From IDS-8 sp036381215 (GTDB lineage Bacteria; Pseudomonadota; Gammaproteobacteria; Steroidobacterales; Woeseiaceae), in assembly GCA_036381215.1 (NCBI GenBank), contig DASVDF010000025.1, positions 36,281 through 100,280 on the forward strand: 64,000 bases of DNA, written 5' to 3'. Under the pieces are notes generated by a model that saw nothing but the letters and a program-made list of their open reading frames with translations, ran no database searches and was not told the DNA's origin. The position numbers were made by a program, and so were the translations under genes. Numbering within the stretch: the first letter of the stretch is position 1; the number at the start of each line of letters is the position of its first letter. Positions 17,962 to 27,049 of this stretch are shown here, piece by piece.

Positions 17962-19104
17962 ATGCCGAGCCGAACGGCGAACCCACGGGAAGTCCTGGTC
18001 GTGGCCGGTCCGGCCCACGGTGACATCCTTCTCTCGACGCCCCTGATCTCGGCCGTGCGGCGCGCGTACCCGGCGGCGGCGGTGGACGTGCTGGTTTACA
18101 GCGGGCAGGCCGACATTCTCGAAGGCAACCCGGACGTGCGCGAAGTGCTGTCCGCGTCCAAGCACCCTGGTTTCGGCGAGTACCTGCGCCTGCTGCGCCG
18201 GATCTTCCGCCGCTACGACCTCGCCTTCTCGACCAAGTGGACCGATCGCGCCGTACTCTACGCCGTGCTCGCCGGCCGGCGGCGCTACGCGATCGTGCCG
18301 CCCGGCCGCGACGCCTGGAAGCGCAGGCTCACGACCGGGTACGTCGAATACGATCACTGGCGCACGCACACGCTCGCGCAGAACGCGGCGCTGGCCGCAA
18401 AGGCCGGCGTCGCGGCGGCCGCGGAGTGCGTCCTGCCGGCCCGGCCCGAAGCGCCGGCGGTGGTCGACCGCCTGCTGGGCGAGCTCCGCTGGCAGCCCCT
18501 CGCCGTGCTGCACCTGAATCCCGGCCTGCCGCACAAACGCTGGACGCCGGAGGGCTGGGGCGCCGTCGCGGCGGCGCTCGACCGCCGCGGCTTCGCGCTG
18601 GTCCTCACCGGCGACGGCAGCGCGAGCGAGCTGGACTATCTGGAGGCCACGATCGAGCACATGCCGCTGCGGCCGCTGAACCTCGCGGGCCGCCTGCGTT
18701 TCGCGGATCTCTCCGAGCTGCTCCGCCGGGCGCAGCTCTACGTCGGCACCGACACGGTCGCCTCGCACCTGGCGGCCGCCGCGGGCACGCCGACGGTGGC
18801 GCTGTTCGGACCGGAGCCGCCGGCGGTGTGGGGGCCGTGGCCGCGCGACGGCCGGTTCGACACCACGCCGTTCCCCGCGCCGGGAACGCAGCGCGCCGGC
18901 AATGTCGTCGTGGTGCAGACCGACGTGCCCTGCGCGACCTGCCGCCAGGGCGACTGCCTGCGCCGGCGCGAGCGGCAGCGGAGCTGCCGGCTGATGCTGA
19001 CGCTCACGGCGGAGCAGGTCATCGCGGCAATCGACGCGCTCGTCGACGGGTCGGAGGGCAGCACTGCGAGCGCGCCGGCGGGCGCAGCGCGGGGCTCGGC
19101 ATGA
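17962..19104 (+). CDS. Glycosyltransferase family 9 (heptosyltransferase-like)
   Basis: 380 residues. The N-terminal VLVVAGPAHGDILLSTPLIS and the C-terminal LSELLRRAQLYVGTDTVASH / AAAAGTPTVALFGP segments are typical of the GT9 fold used for lipopolysaccharide heptosyltransferases. A four-Cys patch (CATCRQGDC plus a later C) near the C-terminus resembles that of many GT9 members. It would act on the cytoplasmic side of the inner membrane on an ADP-sugar. The gene overlaps the following oxygenase by ATGA. Whether it works in LPS synthesis or in the neighbouring modification locus cannot be told. Confidence 0.82.
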   Translation: MPSRTANPREVLVVAGPAHGDILLSTPLISAVRRAYPAAAVDVLVYSGQADILEGNPDVREVLSASKHPGFGEYLRLLRRIFRRYDLAFSTKWTDRAVLYAVLAGRRRYAIVPPGRDAWKRRLTTGYVEYDHWRTHTLAQNAALAAKAGVAAAAECVLPARPEAPAVVDRLLGELRWQPLAVLHLNPGLPHKRWTPEGWGAVAAALDRRGFALVLTGDGSASELDYLEATIEHMPLRPLNLAGRLRFADLSELLRRAQLYVGTDTVASHLAAAAGTPTVALFGPEPPAVWGPWPRDGRFDTTPFPAPGTQRAGNVVVVQTDVPCATCRQGDCLRRRERQRSCRLMLTLTAEQVIAAIDALVDGSEGSTASAPAGAARGSA

Positions 19105-19823
19105 GCTTCCGCCTCCGGTCCGGGCACGATACGGACGCGCTGCGCCGGGCTTTCCAGAGCCATGGCTTCGTGCAGGTCAGGGACGTCCTCGAGCACGACG
19201 ACGCGGCGCGCGTGCACGGCTGCCTCGCCCGTGACACGACCTGGAACCTCGTGTTCGCCGATCGCGGCAAGCACATCGATCTCGCCGCGGCGCAGCTCGC
19301 GGGGTTGCCGAAGGCGAAAATGGACGAGCTCCGGCAGGCGATCTACGCACAGGCGCGGGACGGGTTCCAGTACTGCTACAACAACTACCCGGTCCACGAT
19401 GCCAGGAAGGCCGGCCTGAACGAGGGCCATTTGCTGCAGGCGTTCGACGACTGGCTGAACGGCGAGCCGTTCCTGTCCTTCGCGCGCGCGGCGACGGGCT
19501 GCGCGGACATCGCGTTCGCCGACGCCCAGGCGACGCGCTTTCTGCCCGGCCATTTCCTCACCACCCACGACGATGCGCACGAGACGAAGAACCGCCGCGC
19601 CGCGTACATCTTCAATTTCACACCGGCCTGGAAACCGGATTGGGGCGGCTACCTGCTGCTCCAGGACGAAGCGGGCGAGATCCGCCACGGGCTGATGCCC
19701 CGCTTCAATACGCTGAACCTGCTCGCCGTGCCGCAGAAGCACAGCGTCGGCATCGTCGCGCCGTTCGCCGGCGCCCCGCGCCTCGCGATCACCGGCTGGC
19801 TGCGCTTCGGCGAGCCCGATTGA
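19101..19823 (+). CDS. 2OG-Fe(II) oxygenase, prolyl-hydroxylase-like
   Basis: 240 residues. Double-stranded beta-helix oxygenase: facial triad H156-x-D158 (TTHDDAH) and H214 (PQKHSVGIV), with R227 in PRLAITGW for 2-oxoglutarate binding. The layout (Y-x-F-N-F-T-x-x-W, then GGYLLLQ, then FN-x-LNLL) matches prolyl hydroxylases of the Tpa1/P4H group. The ATG overlaps the glycosyltransferase stop. The gene meets the minus-strand pilin gene tail to tail with no intervening base. The substrate is unknown; a protein or peptide is likely for this subgroup. Confidence 0.83.
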   Translation: MSFRLRSGHDTDALRRAFQSHGFVQVRDVLEHDDAARVHGCLARDTTWNLVFADRGKHIDLAAAQLAGLPKAKMDELRQAIYAQARDGFQYCYNNYPVHDARKAGLNEGHLLQAFDDWLNGEPFLSFARAATGCADIAFADAQATRFLPGHFLTTHDDAHETKNRRAAYIFNFTPAWKPDWGGYLLLQDEAGEIRHGLMPRFNTLNLLAVPQKHSVGIVAPFAGAPRLAITGWLRFGEPD

Positions 19824-20276
19824 CTACCAGCAGTCGGCGGGTGAGCGCACGCCGTTCGGGTTGGCCGCGCTGACGGTGATCGCCAGCGTGCAGGTCACGC
19901 CGCCGGCCTCGTCCTTCACCTGGTCCCCTACGGCCGTTGCCGTGGCCGTGTAGCCGGTCGCACTGGCCCCGCTCAAGGTGATCGTGTAATGACCGTCAGG
20001 GCTCGCCGCCTGCGCCGCGATCGTGGATCCTGCCGCATTCGCACCGCAGGCGTTGCCGGCACCGAGGTTCTGGGCGTAGAAGCGGCAACTGGACCTCAGC
20101 TTCTCCTGCGCAAGCTGGACGGCAATCAGCGCGGCGTGACCGTCGGCGCGCCGGGACTTGCGGATCGAGCTCTGCCAGGCGGGGTAGGCGACGGAAGCCA
20201 GTATCCCCACGATCACGAGCGCAATCAGCAGCTCGATCAGCGTGATGCCCCGCACGCGGGTTCGTTTCATGTTCAT
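19824..20276 (-). CDS. Type IV pilin, PilE-like (cluster A)
   Basis: 150 residues. Prepilin with a short basic leader cleaved at G/I: RVRGITLIELLIALVIVGIL, with Glu at mature position 5 and a ~20-residue hydrophobic helix. The C-terminal part has paired cysteines (CRFYAQNLGAGNAC; GVTCT ... DCW) for a disulfide loop, and ends SPADCW like the paralogue at 31338-31772 (NDCW). It is the last gene of the minus-strand operon and overlaps the preceding gene by ATGA. Confidence 0.88.
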   Translation of the reverse strand: MNMKRTRVRGITLIELLIALVIVGILASVAYPAWQSSIRKSRRADGHAALIAVQLAQEKLRSSCRFYAQNLGAGNACGANAAGSTIAAQAASPDGHYTITLSGASATGYTATATAVGDQVKDEAGGVTCTLAITVSAANPNGVRSPADCW

Positions 20277-21898
20277 TGCCCGTCCAGGCTCTCGCATGCG
20301 AAATCCAGCGTCCGGTCCGACTTGAGGGACGAGTAGGAAGCCGGCGACGTCGGACAGCTCACGCCACTCGAACCGGGCCGGACTTCCACGGAACCGGTCC
20401 AGCCGGAACCCCAGTCGTACACGTCGCAGACATAGGTGGCCGAGTACCCGCCCGTGATCGCCGCAAACGGGCTCACCCAGCTGCAGTTGTTCGGCCCGTC
20501 CGACGTGACGATGCTGAACCCGCCCAGGTCGAGCGTCGTTACCGACAGGACGGAAATCGTGCCGCTGATCTCGTGGTTTTTCACCGGCGGATCCGTCGGA
20601 TCATAGGGGCAGTACGCATCGGCTTCGTACCTGGCCGTATCGAAGCCGTCCAGGTAATCGGGAACCGAATCGCCGTTATCGTCCGCGTTCAGGCAGACGA
20701 AATCCGTGGGCACATCCCTGAAGAGGGTGCCGCTCGCCGAGTCGGTGCGCGTCATCGGCGCATTGCTTCCGACGCAATAAGTGCCTTCCGTCTTGTCCGG
20801 AGCGAGCTCCGTGAACACGAAATCCTGGCCGGTGAGGACGGCGCCGTCCTTGATGCCGTGCGAACGGTATTTGATTTCCTCGCCATCCGTCGTGTAGATC
20901 ATGCCCCGGTACGCGCGCCGCAAGGCAATGACCGGCTGCTCCCACGTATTCGTGGAGGTCGGATCGCCCTGGCAGACCTTGTCGCGCTGCCGCAGGCCCG
21001 CCGTCGTGACGAAGCCGATGTTGCCGTGCCAGCCGCCGCCGAGATAGCAGGTGTAATTGTAATAACGGTAGTTACCGGTCGCGGTCGATGGGGGATTGGC
21101 GAGCGTGCCCGTCGGCACCCAGCGCTGGCAGTGCGCGGCATCGGCGGCGACGACCCGGATGTCCTCCGCTTCCTGACTCGTGTTCGTCCTGTCCACGTAC
21201 ACCGTGCCCGAAATCTTCACGAAGTCCTTGCACGAGCCCGTGGCGCTCGAGCAGGCGTCCAGCAGGGTCAGCAGGATCTTGCCGCTCGAATCCACGAGGA
21301 AGACGTCTTCGTCGTGGCTGTAGGTGCTCAGGCCGTCCTCGCCCGGTCCGCTGATCCGCGTCACTTCATCGGAAGGGTAATCGGACAGGGTGCCATCGCC
21401 GATTTCGGCACGCCCGGTGGGGGACGGGACCATGGCGTCCGCCAGTGAGGCGATCTGATCCACCCCGGCACGCGGTGACGTCCAGTTGACCTCCGCACCC
21501 AGCATCACCGACTGGGTTTTGTTTGCGCTGTCCTTCCAGGACACCGTCACGTCGATCTGCTTCCCCCGGCTGTTCGTCGTCAGCTCCCAGGACCGGGTGA
21601 ATTGCGCGTTCTGGCCGTTGATCGGATCATCCGAGTATGTGCCGTCGGCATCCATGACGCCGTCGCCGTTCTCGTCAATGAAGCTGTCTTCGCTGGCGAG
21701 CGTGTAATCCCGGAACTGCTCGATCTTCTGCTGCGCAAGCGACAGCGCCTCCGTTCGCGCCTTGCTATGTGCACTCGACGAGAACAGCCCGGCCTCGAAG
21801 CTGGCGACCGCGATCAGCCCGGTCGCCGTAACGGCAAAGGCAACGAGCGCCTCGGTCAGCGTGAAGCCTCTTTGCCGGAACAGGGTGGACGAGTTCAT
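20273..21898 (-). CDS. Oversized PilV-like minor pilin (cluster A)
   Basis: 541 residues, over three times the usual PilV length (~160). The N-terminus is a class III prepilin signal, RQRGFTLTEALVAFAV. The rest is an exported, Cys-rich region. It has a calcium-loop-like DENGDGVMDADG near residue 75, and two related segments beginning ISGTVYV and ISGTISV, each continuing to C-x-W-V, then Y-x-C, then GWxG. A second acidic loop is ADDNGDSVPDYLD. The chosen ATG has GAAGGA 8 bases upstream; an ATG nine bases earlier is too close to that site. It is likely a tip adhesin or cap presented by the minor-pilin complex; the ligand is unknown. Confidence 0.78.
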   Translation of the reverse strand: MNSSTLFRQRGFTLTEALVAFAVTATGLIAVASFEAGLFSSSAHSKARTEALSLAQQKIEQFRDYTLASEDSFIDENGDGVMDADGTYSDDPINGQNAQFTRSWELTTNSRGKQIDVTVSWKDSANKTQSVMLGAEVNWTSPRAGVDQIASLADAMVPSPTGRAEIGDGTLSDYPSDEVTRISGPGEDGLSTYSHDEDVFLVDSSGKILLTLLDACSSATGSCKDFVKISGTVYVDRTNTSQEAEDIRVVAADAAHCQRWVPTGTLANPPSTATGNYRYYNYTCYLGGGWHGNIGFVTTAGLRQRDKVCQGDPTSTNTWEQPVIALRRAYRGMIYTTDGEEIKYRSHGIKDGAVLTGQDFVFTELAPDKTEGTYCVGSNAPMTRTDSASGTLFRDVPTDFVCLNADDNGDSVPDYLDGFDTARYEADAYCPYDPTDPPVKNHEISGTISVLSVTTLDLGGFSIVTSDGPNNCSWVSPFAAITGGYSATYVCDVYDWGSGWTGSVEVRPGSSGVSCPTSPASYSSLKSDRTLDFACESLDGQ

Positions 21899-21926
21899 TT
21901 GAGACATCCTTCGGAGGTGCTCCGAT

Positions 21927-23141
21927 CTACCAGTCCTGCCAGCTGCCGGGGGCTCCGGCCAGCGGACCGTTGTCACGAACCTGATTCAGGACCGCGGAGT
22001 TGTACCAGGCGTCGAGACTTCCGCCGCCGTGGTTGACGGTATCCCCGGCCACGATGAGGGCGCCCGTTACCGTCGTATTCGAGCTCATCTCCATGTGGCC
22101 GGTGACGTACACCAGCCCGTAGAAATTCGGCGTGCCCGAAGTCGTCAAGTCGCCGTTGATGATGAGCACTGTCGGGTTCACGCTGGCACTCGGGCAGGTT
22201 GCGCTGCCGCTCAGGGCCACGCTGCAACCCACCGTGACCGAGTTCGAGAGCACCGTGTCGCCCTCGACCCAGATCACTTCGCCCACTCCCAGATTGATGC
22301 CGGGCGTGCTCGCGCTGGCGAGATTGTTCGCATCGGCCGGCGCCACCTCCCGGGTCACCCTGCTGTCGCGGAAAATGTCCATCGTCGTGCCGAAGAAGTT
22401 GTAGAACATCTGCTCCGCGGTCAGGTTGGCCAGCGACGCATCGTGCTCGACGACGTCCAGGCCCACTGCGATCTTGCTCGACGACGGCGTCAGGCTGCAG
22501 GTCATCGGCGTGTCCATGCACGTCGGGTAGTTCGAATCGGTCGGATCCGCGACTTCGGTCGCGGTGGAATTATTGGCCCCGAGGTCCACGTCGCCACCGC
22601 TCCAGATAGTGGAGTGGCCCTCCGGGTTGTGAATCGTGGCGGAGCCGTCGATGGCGACGGATCCGCGCGCCGTCAACGGGTTGTCGGGTGCATTCGGCAG
22701 CACATCCACGGTCGACATTCTCGTGCGGACGGTTCGGGTGGCGGTGAGATCGTCGCTGACGCCGACGGATTGCAGCGCGAAGGCCGGGAAGGCCCCGGTC
22801 ACGGTTACCGTCACACTGCTGTTGTCGGAAAACGTCAAAGCATTGACGTCGCCGATGCCGTCGTCGTCCGTATCGATGACCGGATCGGCATTGCCGTCAT
22901 TGTCCTTGTCGTACCCGCTCGCCATGTAGGCAACGGCGGTGGAGAGCCCGGATTCCGCCGCCTCGAACGCCTGGCGCGCGCGGAAATCGTTGCCGGCGAT
23001 CTTCTCCTCCAGCAGCACCGTGCGTCCCGTGTAAACGGCCACCATGGTCATCAGCACCAGCAGGACGAGCGACATTACCAGTGTCGCAGACCCTGTCTGC
23101 TTCGGGCCGGGAGCCGGTCTGTGTCGAAAATCCGCATGCAT
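21927..23141 (-). CDS. PilX-like minor pilin (cluster A)
   Basis: 404 residues, about twice the usual PilX length. The N-terminus KQTGSATLVMSLVLLVLMTM has the processing Gly and hydrophobic helix but no Glu at position 5, which is typical of PilX. It is followed by the family signature EEKIAGNDFRARQAFEAAES. A thrombospondin type 3-like acidic run (DKDNDGNADPVIDTDDDGIG) follows. The C-terminal half is beta-rich (LIINGDLTTSGTPNFYGLVY), resembling right-handed helix segments fused to PilX-like proteins. It is likely part of the pilus tip complex. Confidence 0.82.
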   Translation of the reverse strand: MHADFRHRPAPGPKQTGSATLVMSLVLLVLMTMVAVYTGRTVLLEEKIAGNDFRARQAFEAAESGLSTAVAYMASGYDKDNDGNADPVIDTDDDGIGDVNALTFSDNSSVTVTVTGAFPAFALQSVGVSDDLTATRTVRTRMSTVDVLPNAPDNPLTARGSVAIDGSATIHNPEGHSTIWSGGDVDLGANNSTATEVADPTDSNYPTCMDTPMTCSLTPSSSKIAVGLDVVEHDASLANLTAEQMFYNFFGTTMDIFRDSRVTREVAPADANNLASASTPGINLGVGEVIWVEGDTVLSNSVTVGCSVALSGSATCPSASVNPTVLIINGDLTTSGTPNFYGLVYVTGHMEMSSNTTVTGALIVAGDTVNHGGGSLDAWYNSAVLNQVRDNGPLAGAPGSWQDW

Positions 23142-23148
23142 GGCCGTC

Positions 23149-23967
23149 TCACCTGATACGCAAGAGGTCGTTTCGCACGGTGACACTCTGGGATACCGTG
23201 GCCTGCGTGGACGGATCCGTGGCCAGCCGGCCGGAAACGGTTACCAGCAGCTCACGCGTCTCCTTCGTGGCCACGCCGCTGCCGTTCGCCGGAACCGTCA
23301 GGTAGCAATCGTATTCATCGCTGTCGTCCACGGTGCCGTCACCGTCGTCATCCAGTGTGTTCGGCTCGGCTCCGCTCAGGCACTTCGAGTTCCCGAGATC
23401 GAAGGTGAGCTGCGTGATCTCGATCAGGTCGGGATCGGTGACGTTTTCCCACACGCCGTTGGTGCAGCTGGTGCAGGTCCCGCCGATGCAATCGACGCCG
23501 TCCACCACGCCCGTGCGGCGCATCTGGACGACCGAGCCGTTCAGCCGGAAGCCGAAAAGATCCGTGCTCTCGATGACTCCAGGAACGTTTCCCGCCAGGT
23601 AAGTGGCGTCGTAGGCGTATACGAGGCAGGAGCCCTGCCCGGTGGCCGGTTGCGCGGCGTCGTTCACCATGTCGTCGCGCACGAGCAATGCCGTCGCGCC
23701 TTGCTGGCTGAATGGATTCTTGCTGAGCTCATCCATGTCCGGCGTGCCCCAGTAGCCCGCGCGCCGGACGTCGTCGACGATCACGTGCAGCAACGTGCTG
23801 ATTTCCTGGTTGAGCTTGCTGCTCTTCAGGGTCTCGCTGCTGCTGTGCACGGAGGAGACGTACATGGCGATCGCTCCACCGATGACGATCAGGCCGACCG
23901 CCATCCCGATCAGGAGCTCGACCAGGGTCACACCCTGCTGGCGAACGCGTGAGGGGGTCAGCTGCAT
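23149..23967 (-). CDS. PilW-like minor pilin (cluster A)
   Basis: 272 residues. Prepilin signal QQGVTLVELLIGMAVGLIVI with Glu5. A PilW-type body contains VDDVRRAGYWG, which matches the MAGYRG motif of PilW proteins. An acidic calcium-like loop LDDDGDGTVDDSDEYDC lies near the middle. Its start overlaps the fimT-like gene by 10 bp and its end is 7 bp from the pilX-like start, so it sits inside one operon. Confidence 0.85.
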   Translation of the reverse strand: MQLTPSRVRQQGVTLVELLIGMAVGLIVIGGAIAMYVSSVHSSSETLKSSKLNQEISTLLHVIVDDVRRAGYWGTPDMDELSKNPFSQQGATALLVRDDMVNDAAQPATGQGSCLVYAYDATYLAGNVPGVIESTDLFGFRLNGSVVQMRRTGVVDGVDCIGGTCTSCTNGVWENVTDPDLIEITQLTFDLGNSKCLSGAEPNTLDDDGDGTVDDSDEYDCYLTVPANGSGVATKETRELLVTVSGRLATDPSTQATVSQSVTVRNDLLRIR

Positions 23968-24527
23968 GGGTCGTACCCTGGGACGTGCTTGCCCGGGTCG
24001 GCGTCCGAGGAGCAGATGCTGATCTGCCCCAACGGGCCGACGACCACGCTCATCACGTACCCGATGTCGCCCGTCGACGTGACGTCTATGGTGGCCGACG
24101 TCGCAGTGCCCCTCTGGGACTGGAACGTGATCTGGCCGGTCGAGGTCGCGATACTCACGTCGGAGTGATCGGCGAACGTGAAGCGATGGGTGATCGGGTT
24201 GCTGTTCGTGACGTCGGGCAGGGCGCAGGCCGGGTCGTTGTCCGACGGGTCGCAGGCAGCGTCATTGCTGATGCCGATGGCCCAGTCCGCACCTTCCGCA
24301 ATGTTCATGTAGATCGGCTGCGATCGGGAGATCGCCTCGGAACGCGCCAGCTGGATCTCGCTGTAGATCTCCTCGGCCGCGGCAATGGCCCGCCGCTTCT
24401 CGGCACCGCTCCGCATCGAAGGCACGGCGATCCCCAGCACGACCGCGAGCACGGCGATCGTCGTCAGCAGCTCGAGCAGGGTGAAGCCGCGCTGTCCGGT
24501 TTTTTCCATAACCATTTTCGAATCCAT
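23958..24527 (-). CDS. GspH/FimT-type pseudopilin (cluster A)
   Basis: 189 residues from the first ATG. Alternative in-frame ATGs 12 and 18 bases later would shorten only the leader. Prepilin signal GQRGFTLLELLTTIAVLAVV with Glu5, followed by IYSEIQLARSEAISRSQPIY, the conserved GspH/FimT helix, and a beta-rich C-terminal domain with two Cys pairs. It is the first gene of the minus-strand minor pilin operon, divergent from the second FimT gene. FimT-type proteins can bind DNA during natural transformation; that role is not shown here. Confidence 0.85.
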   Translation of the reverse strand: MDSKMVMEKTGQRGFTLLELLTTIAVLAVVLGIAVPSMRSGAEKRRAIAAAEEIYSEIQLARSEAISRSQPIYMNIAEGADWAIGISNDAACDPSDNDPACALPDVTNSNPITHRFTFADHSDVSIATSTGQITFQSQRGTATSATIDVTSTGDIGYVMSVVVGPLGQISICSSDADPGKHVPGYDPCS

Positions 24528-24958
24528 TCGGCCTGGTGCGAGGCTTTCGACGCCGGCCGCCTGGCCGTGCCGGTTGCAGGTGCGGCGGAGTATTCAGCCG
24601 CGCTGGAATGCGCTGCCGTGTGCCGCATCACAAGAGGCTCGTCGGTCGGAGAATCAGGCGATGAGCGGCAGAAGGCGAACGACCAGCGGTAGGTGCTAGC
24701 GACATATCACCACGTTACGTCGGACGGAAAATCCTTCCAAAAAGGGTTGGCGCGCAGCGCCGGCTCGCGCACGACCCTTCCTTTATGTCAAAGAAGGCGG
24801 CGTCACGCCGCTTCTCGTGCCGCCGCTCATCTGCGTTAAAGCGCCGCTCGTCGGGAGATCCGCCCTCAAGGGGCCAATCTGCGTCCTGCGTCACGTCCGG
24901 AAGTGCGATCCAGTACACACAATGCCGCCCACGCAAGGGATGCTCGCGGGATTCAGGG
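24528..24958. other. Divergent intergenic region between the two pilin operons
   Basis: No gene is seen. It must hold promoters for both operons, but no good sigma70 or sigma54 match was found. A 10-bp stem with one bulge lies at 24792-24815 (AGAAG-g-CGGCG, loop TCA, CGCCG-CTTCT), next to a minus-strand TTGACA (24791-24786) without a -10 partner. Confidence 0.35.
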
Positions 24959-25447
24959 ATGCACACGAAGAGACATGCAGGCTTCACGCTGCTCGAGCTG
25001 ATCGTCACGCTCGCCGTCGCCGCCATCATTCTTTCCTTCGGCGTGCCCGGCTTCATGGGCTTCGTGCAGAACAGCCGGGCGACCACGCACACGAACGACC
25101 TCGTCACCGCGCTGAACCTCGCGCGCAGCGAGGCGACGCGGCGTGGCAGCGCCGTGACGGTGTGCAGCACGACGAACGGTGCGAGCTGCAACGGCAGCAC
25201 CGACTGGAGCACCGGGTGGGTCGTGCGCGACGCCGCTGGCAACGTGCTGCGCGTCTGGGCGGAGCGCAGCGGCGGCGCGAACGTGGTCACGGGCGGCGTC
25301 AATTCCCTGTCCTTCGGCTCGCGCGGCGCCCTGACCGGTTCCGCCACGACGTTCGACATCAAGGTGCCGGACTGCACCGGCAAGCACGCGCGCCGGGTGT
25401 CCGTCAATGCGGCCGGCCGCATCGCCGTCGCGCTGCTGAGCTGCTGA
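24959..25447 (+). CDS. GspH/FimT-type pseudopilin (cluster B)
   Basis: 162 residues. Prepilin signal RHAGFTLLELIVTLAVAAII with Glu5, then LVTALNLARSEATRRGSAVT, the FimT/GspH helix signature, and WSTGWVVRD, the characteristic core strand. The C-terminus ends with a Cys pair. The chosen ATG leaves a six-residue basic leader; a longer upstream frame has no signal features. It starts the plus-strand fimT-pilV-pilW-pilX-pilY1-pilE operon; its stop overlaps the PilV start. Confidence 0.88.
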   Translation: MHTKRHAGFTLLELIVTLAVAAIILSFGVPGFMGFVQNSRATTHTNDLVTALNLARSEATRRGSAVTVCSTTNGASCNGSTDWSTGWVVRDAAGNVLRVWAERSGGANVVTGGVNSLSFGSRGALTGSATTFDIKVPDCTGKHARRVSVNAAGRIAVALLSC

Positions 25448-25935
25448 TGTCGCCGTACGTGACAATGCGCCGCAAGGCGCGCCCGATGCCGCGGCTGCAC
25501 GACCCGCGCAGCGAGCGCGGCCTCACGCTGGTGGAGATCCTCGTCGCGCTCTTGATCCTGTCGATAGGGCTGCTGGGGCTCGCCGGCCTGCAGACGCTTT
25601 CGCTCACGTTCAACACGAGCGCGTACTACCGCACGCAGGCGACCGCGCTGGCGTACGGTTTGGCCGACCGCATGCGGGCGAACCGCCCGGCGGCGCTCGC
25701 CGGCGATTACGACGCCGCGCTGCTCGATCCGGCCCCGGACTGCGCCGCGCCGAACCTGGATGGCAGCGTGCCCCAGGACGACATTGCCATCTGGCGTATG
25801 GCGCTCGCGTGCCGCCTGCCGCTCGGCAACGGCTCCGTCACCCGCAATGGCAACGAGTTCACGTTGTCCGTGCAGTGGGACGACGACCGCGACGGGACCG
25901 ATCCCACCCCCTTTGAGTTCACGACGTCGCTATGA
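25447..25935 (+). CDS. pilV: Type IV pilus minor pilin PilV
   Basis: 162 residues, the normal PilV length. SERGLTLVEILVALLILSIG with Glu5 and a hydrophobic helix, followed by LGLAGLQTLSLTFNTSAYYR and ADRMRANRPA, both characteristic of PilV. ATG overlaps the preceding stop by one base and the stop overlaps pilW by ATGA. PilV helps prime pilus assembly and display of PilY1. Confidence 0.92.
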   Translation: MSPYVTMRRKARPMPRLHDPRSERGLTLVEILVALLILSIGLLGLAGLQTLSLTFNTSAYYRTQATALAYGLADRMRANRPAALAGDYDAALLDPAPDCAAPNLDGSVPQDDIAIWRMALACRLPLGNGSVTRNGNEFTLSVQWDDDRDGTDPTPFEFTTSL

Positions 25936-27044
25936 GCAGCATTATTCGCATTGACCGGCGGCGCCAGGCCGGCCTGACACTCGTCGAGCTGATGGTCTCG
26001 CTAGTGCTTGCGCTCGTACTCACGGCCGGCATCGTCAATGTGTTTCTCGGCAACCGCGTGACCTACGAATTCAACGAAGGCCTTTCGCGCATCCAGGAGA
26101 ACGCACGCTACGCGCTCGACCACATCGCGTACAACACGCGCATGGCGGGTTACCGGGGCTGCATTTCGGACGTCGCGATCTTCAACAACCTGAGCACGCC
26201 CAGCTCGTTCCGTGACGACGTCGAGAACGGCATCACCGGTTTTGACTCGAACGGCACGGGCGACGGCGCCGATTACGCGGCGGCTGCGACCAACCCGGCG
26301 GCTTCCACCGACGAGAACGCCTGGACGCCGAGCCTGCCGACCGAGCTCGACGGGCTGGTGATCCCGGGCAGCGACGTGCTGGTGTTGCGCAGCGTCTCGG
26401 GCGCGGGGATGTCGCTGGTATCTCCGTTCACGAACGCAGCGCAGCTCTTCGTCTCGACGCCGCACGATTTCAAGATCGGCGAAATCCTCGTCGTCACCGA
26501 TTGCCACAAGGCCTCCATATTCCAGGTCACGAACATCGACTCGACGGGCGAGAACGTCGTGCACAGCAACGGCGGCGGCACCACTTTCGTCCCCGGCAAT
26601 GCCCTGCCGAACTGGCCGTCCGAGCAGGATTACGGTCTGGGCGCCGAGGTCGCGCGCCTGCAGGCCTTTGCGTTCTACATCGGCGTCGGCGCGAACGGCG
26701 CGCCGGCGCTGTTTCAGCGCAGGCTGGCGTTGCAGGGCGCGAGCACGGCCGGGTTTCAGTCGGAGGAGCTCGTCGCCAACGTCGAGACGCTGCAAGTGCG
26801 CTATGGCCTGGATACCGACAACAACGAGGGCGTGAACAGCTGGGTTCCGGCAAGTGGCGTCACCGACTGGCTGGAGGTCGTGAGCGTCGAGATTTCGCTG
26901 CTCGCGCGCGCGCCCGAGGAATACGGCACCGAGGCGGACACGGCCGATTACACCCTCGGTTCCATGACCTTCGACCCGGTCGACGACCGGCGCCTGCGCC
27001 AGGTCTTCTCGACGACGGTCGGCGTGCGCAATCGCCTGCCCTGA
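25932..27044 (+). CDS. pilW: Type IV pilus minor pilin PilW
   Basis: 370 residues. Prepilin signal RQAGLTLVELMVSLVLALVL with Glu5, then ENARYALDHIAYNTRMAGYR followed by GC, the PilW signature. The C-terminal half is beta-rich, with EVVSVEISLLARAPEEYG and the conserved RLRQVFSTTVGVRNRLP ending. It forms the tip-priming complex with PilV, PilX and PilY1. Confidence 0.92.
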   Translation: MSSIIRIDRRRQAGLTLVELMVSLVLALVLTAGIVNVFLGNRVTYEFNEGLSRIQENARYALDHIAYNTRMAGYRGCISDVAIFNNLSTPSSFRDDVENGITGFDSNGTGDGADYAAAATNPAASTDENAWTPSLPTELDGLVIPGSDVLVLRSVSGAGMSLVSPFTNAAQLFVSTPHDFKIGEILVVTDCHKASIFQVTNIDSTGENVVHSNGGGTTFVPGNALPNWPSEQDYGLGAEVARLQAFAFYIGVGANGAPALFQRRLALQGASTAGFQSEELVANVETLQVRYGLDTDNNEGVNSWVPASGVTDWLEVVSVEISLLARAPEEYGTEADTADYTLGSMTFDPVDDRRLRQVFSTTVGVRNRLP

Positions 27045-27049
27045 CCGCC

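Noticed and set aside
19824..24527. Cluster A as a type II secretion pseudopilin set
   Set aside because: The PilW motif VDDVRRAGYWG and the PilX signature EEKIAGNDFRARQAFEAAES point to type IV pili, and no gsp core genes are nearby.
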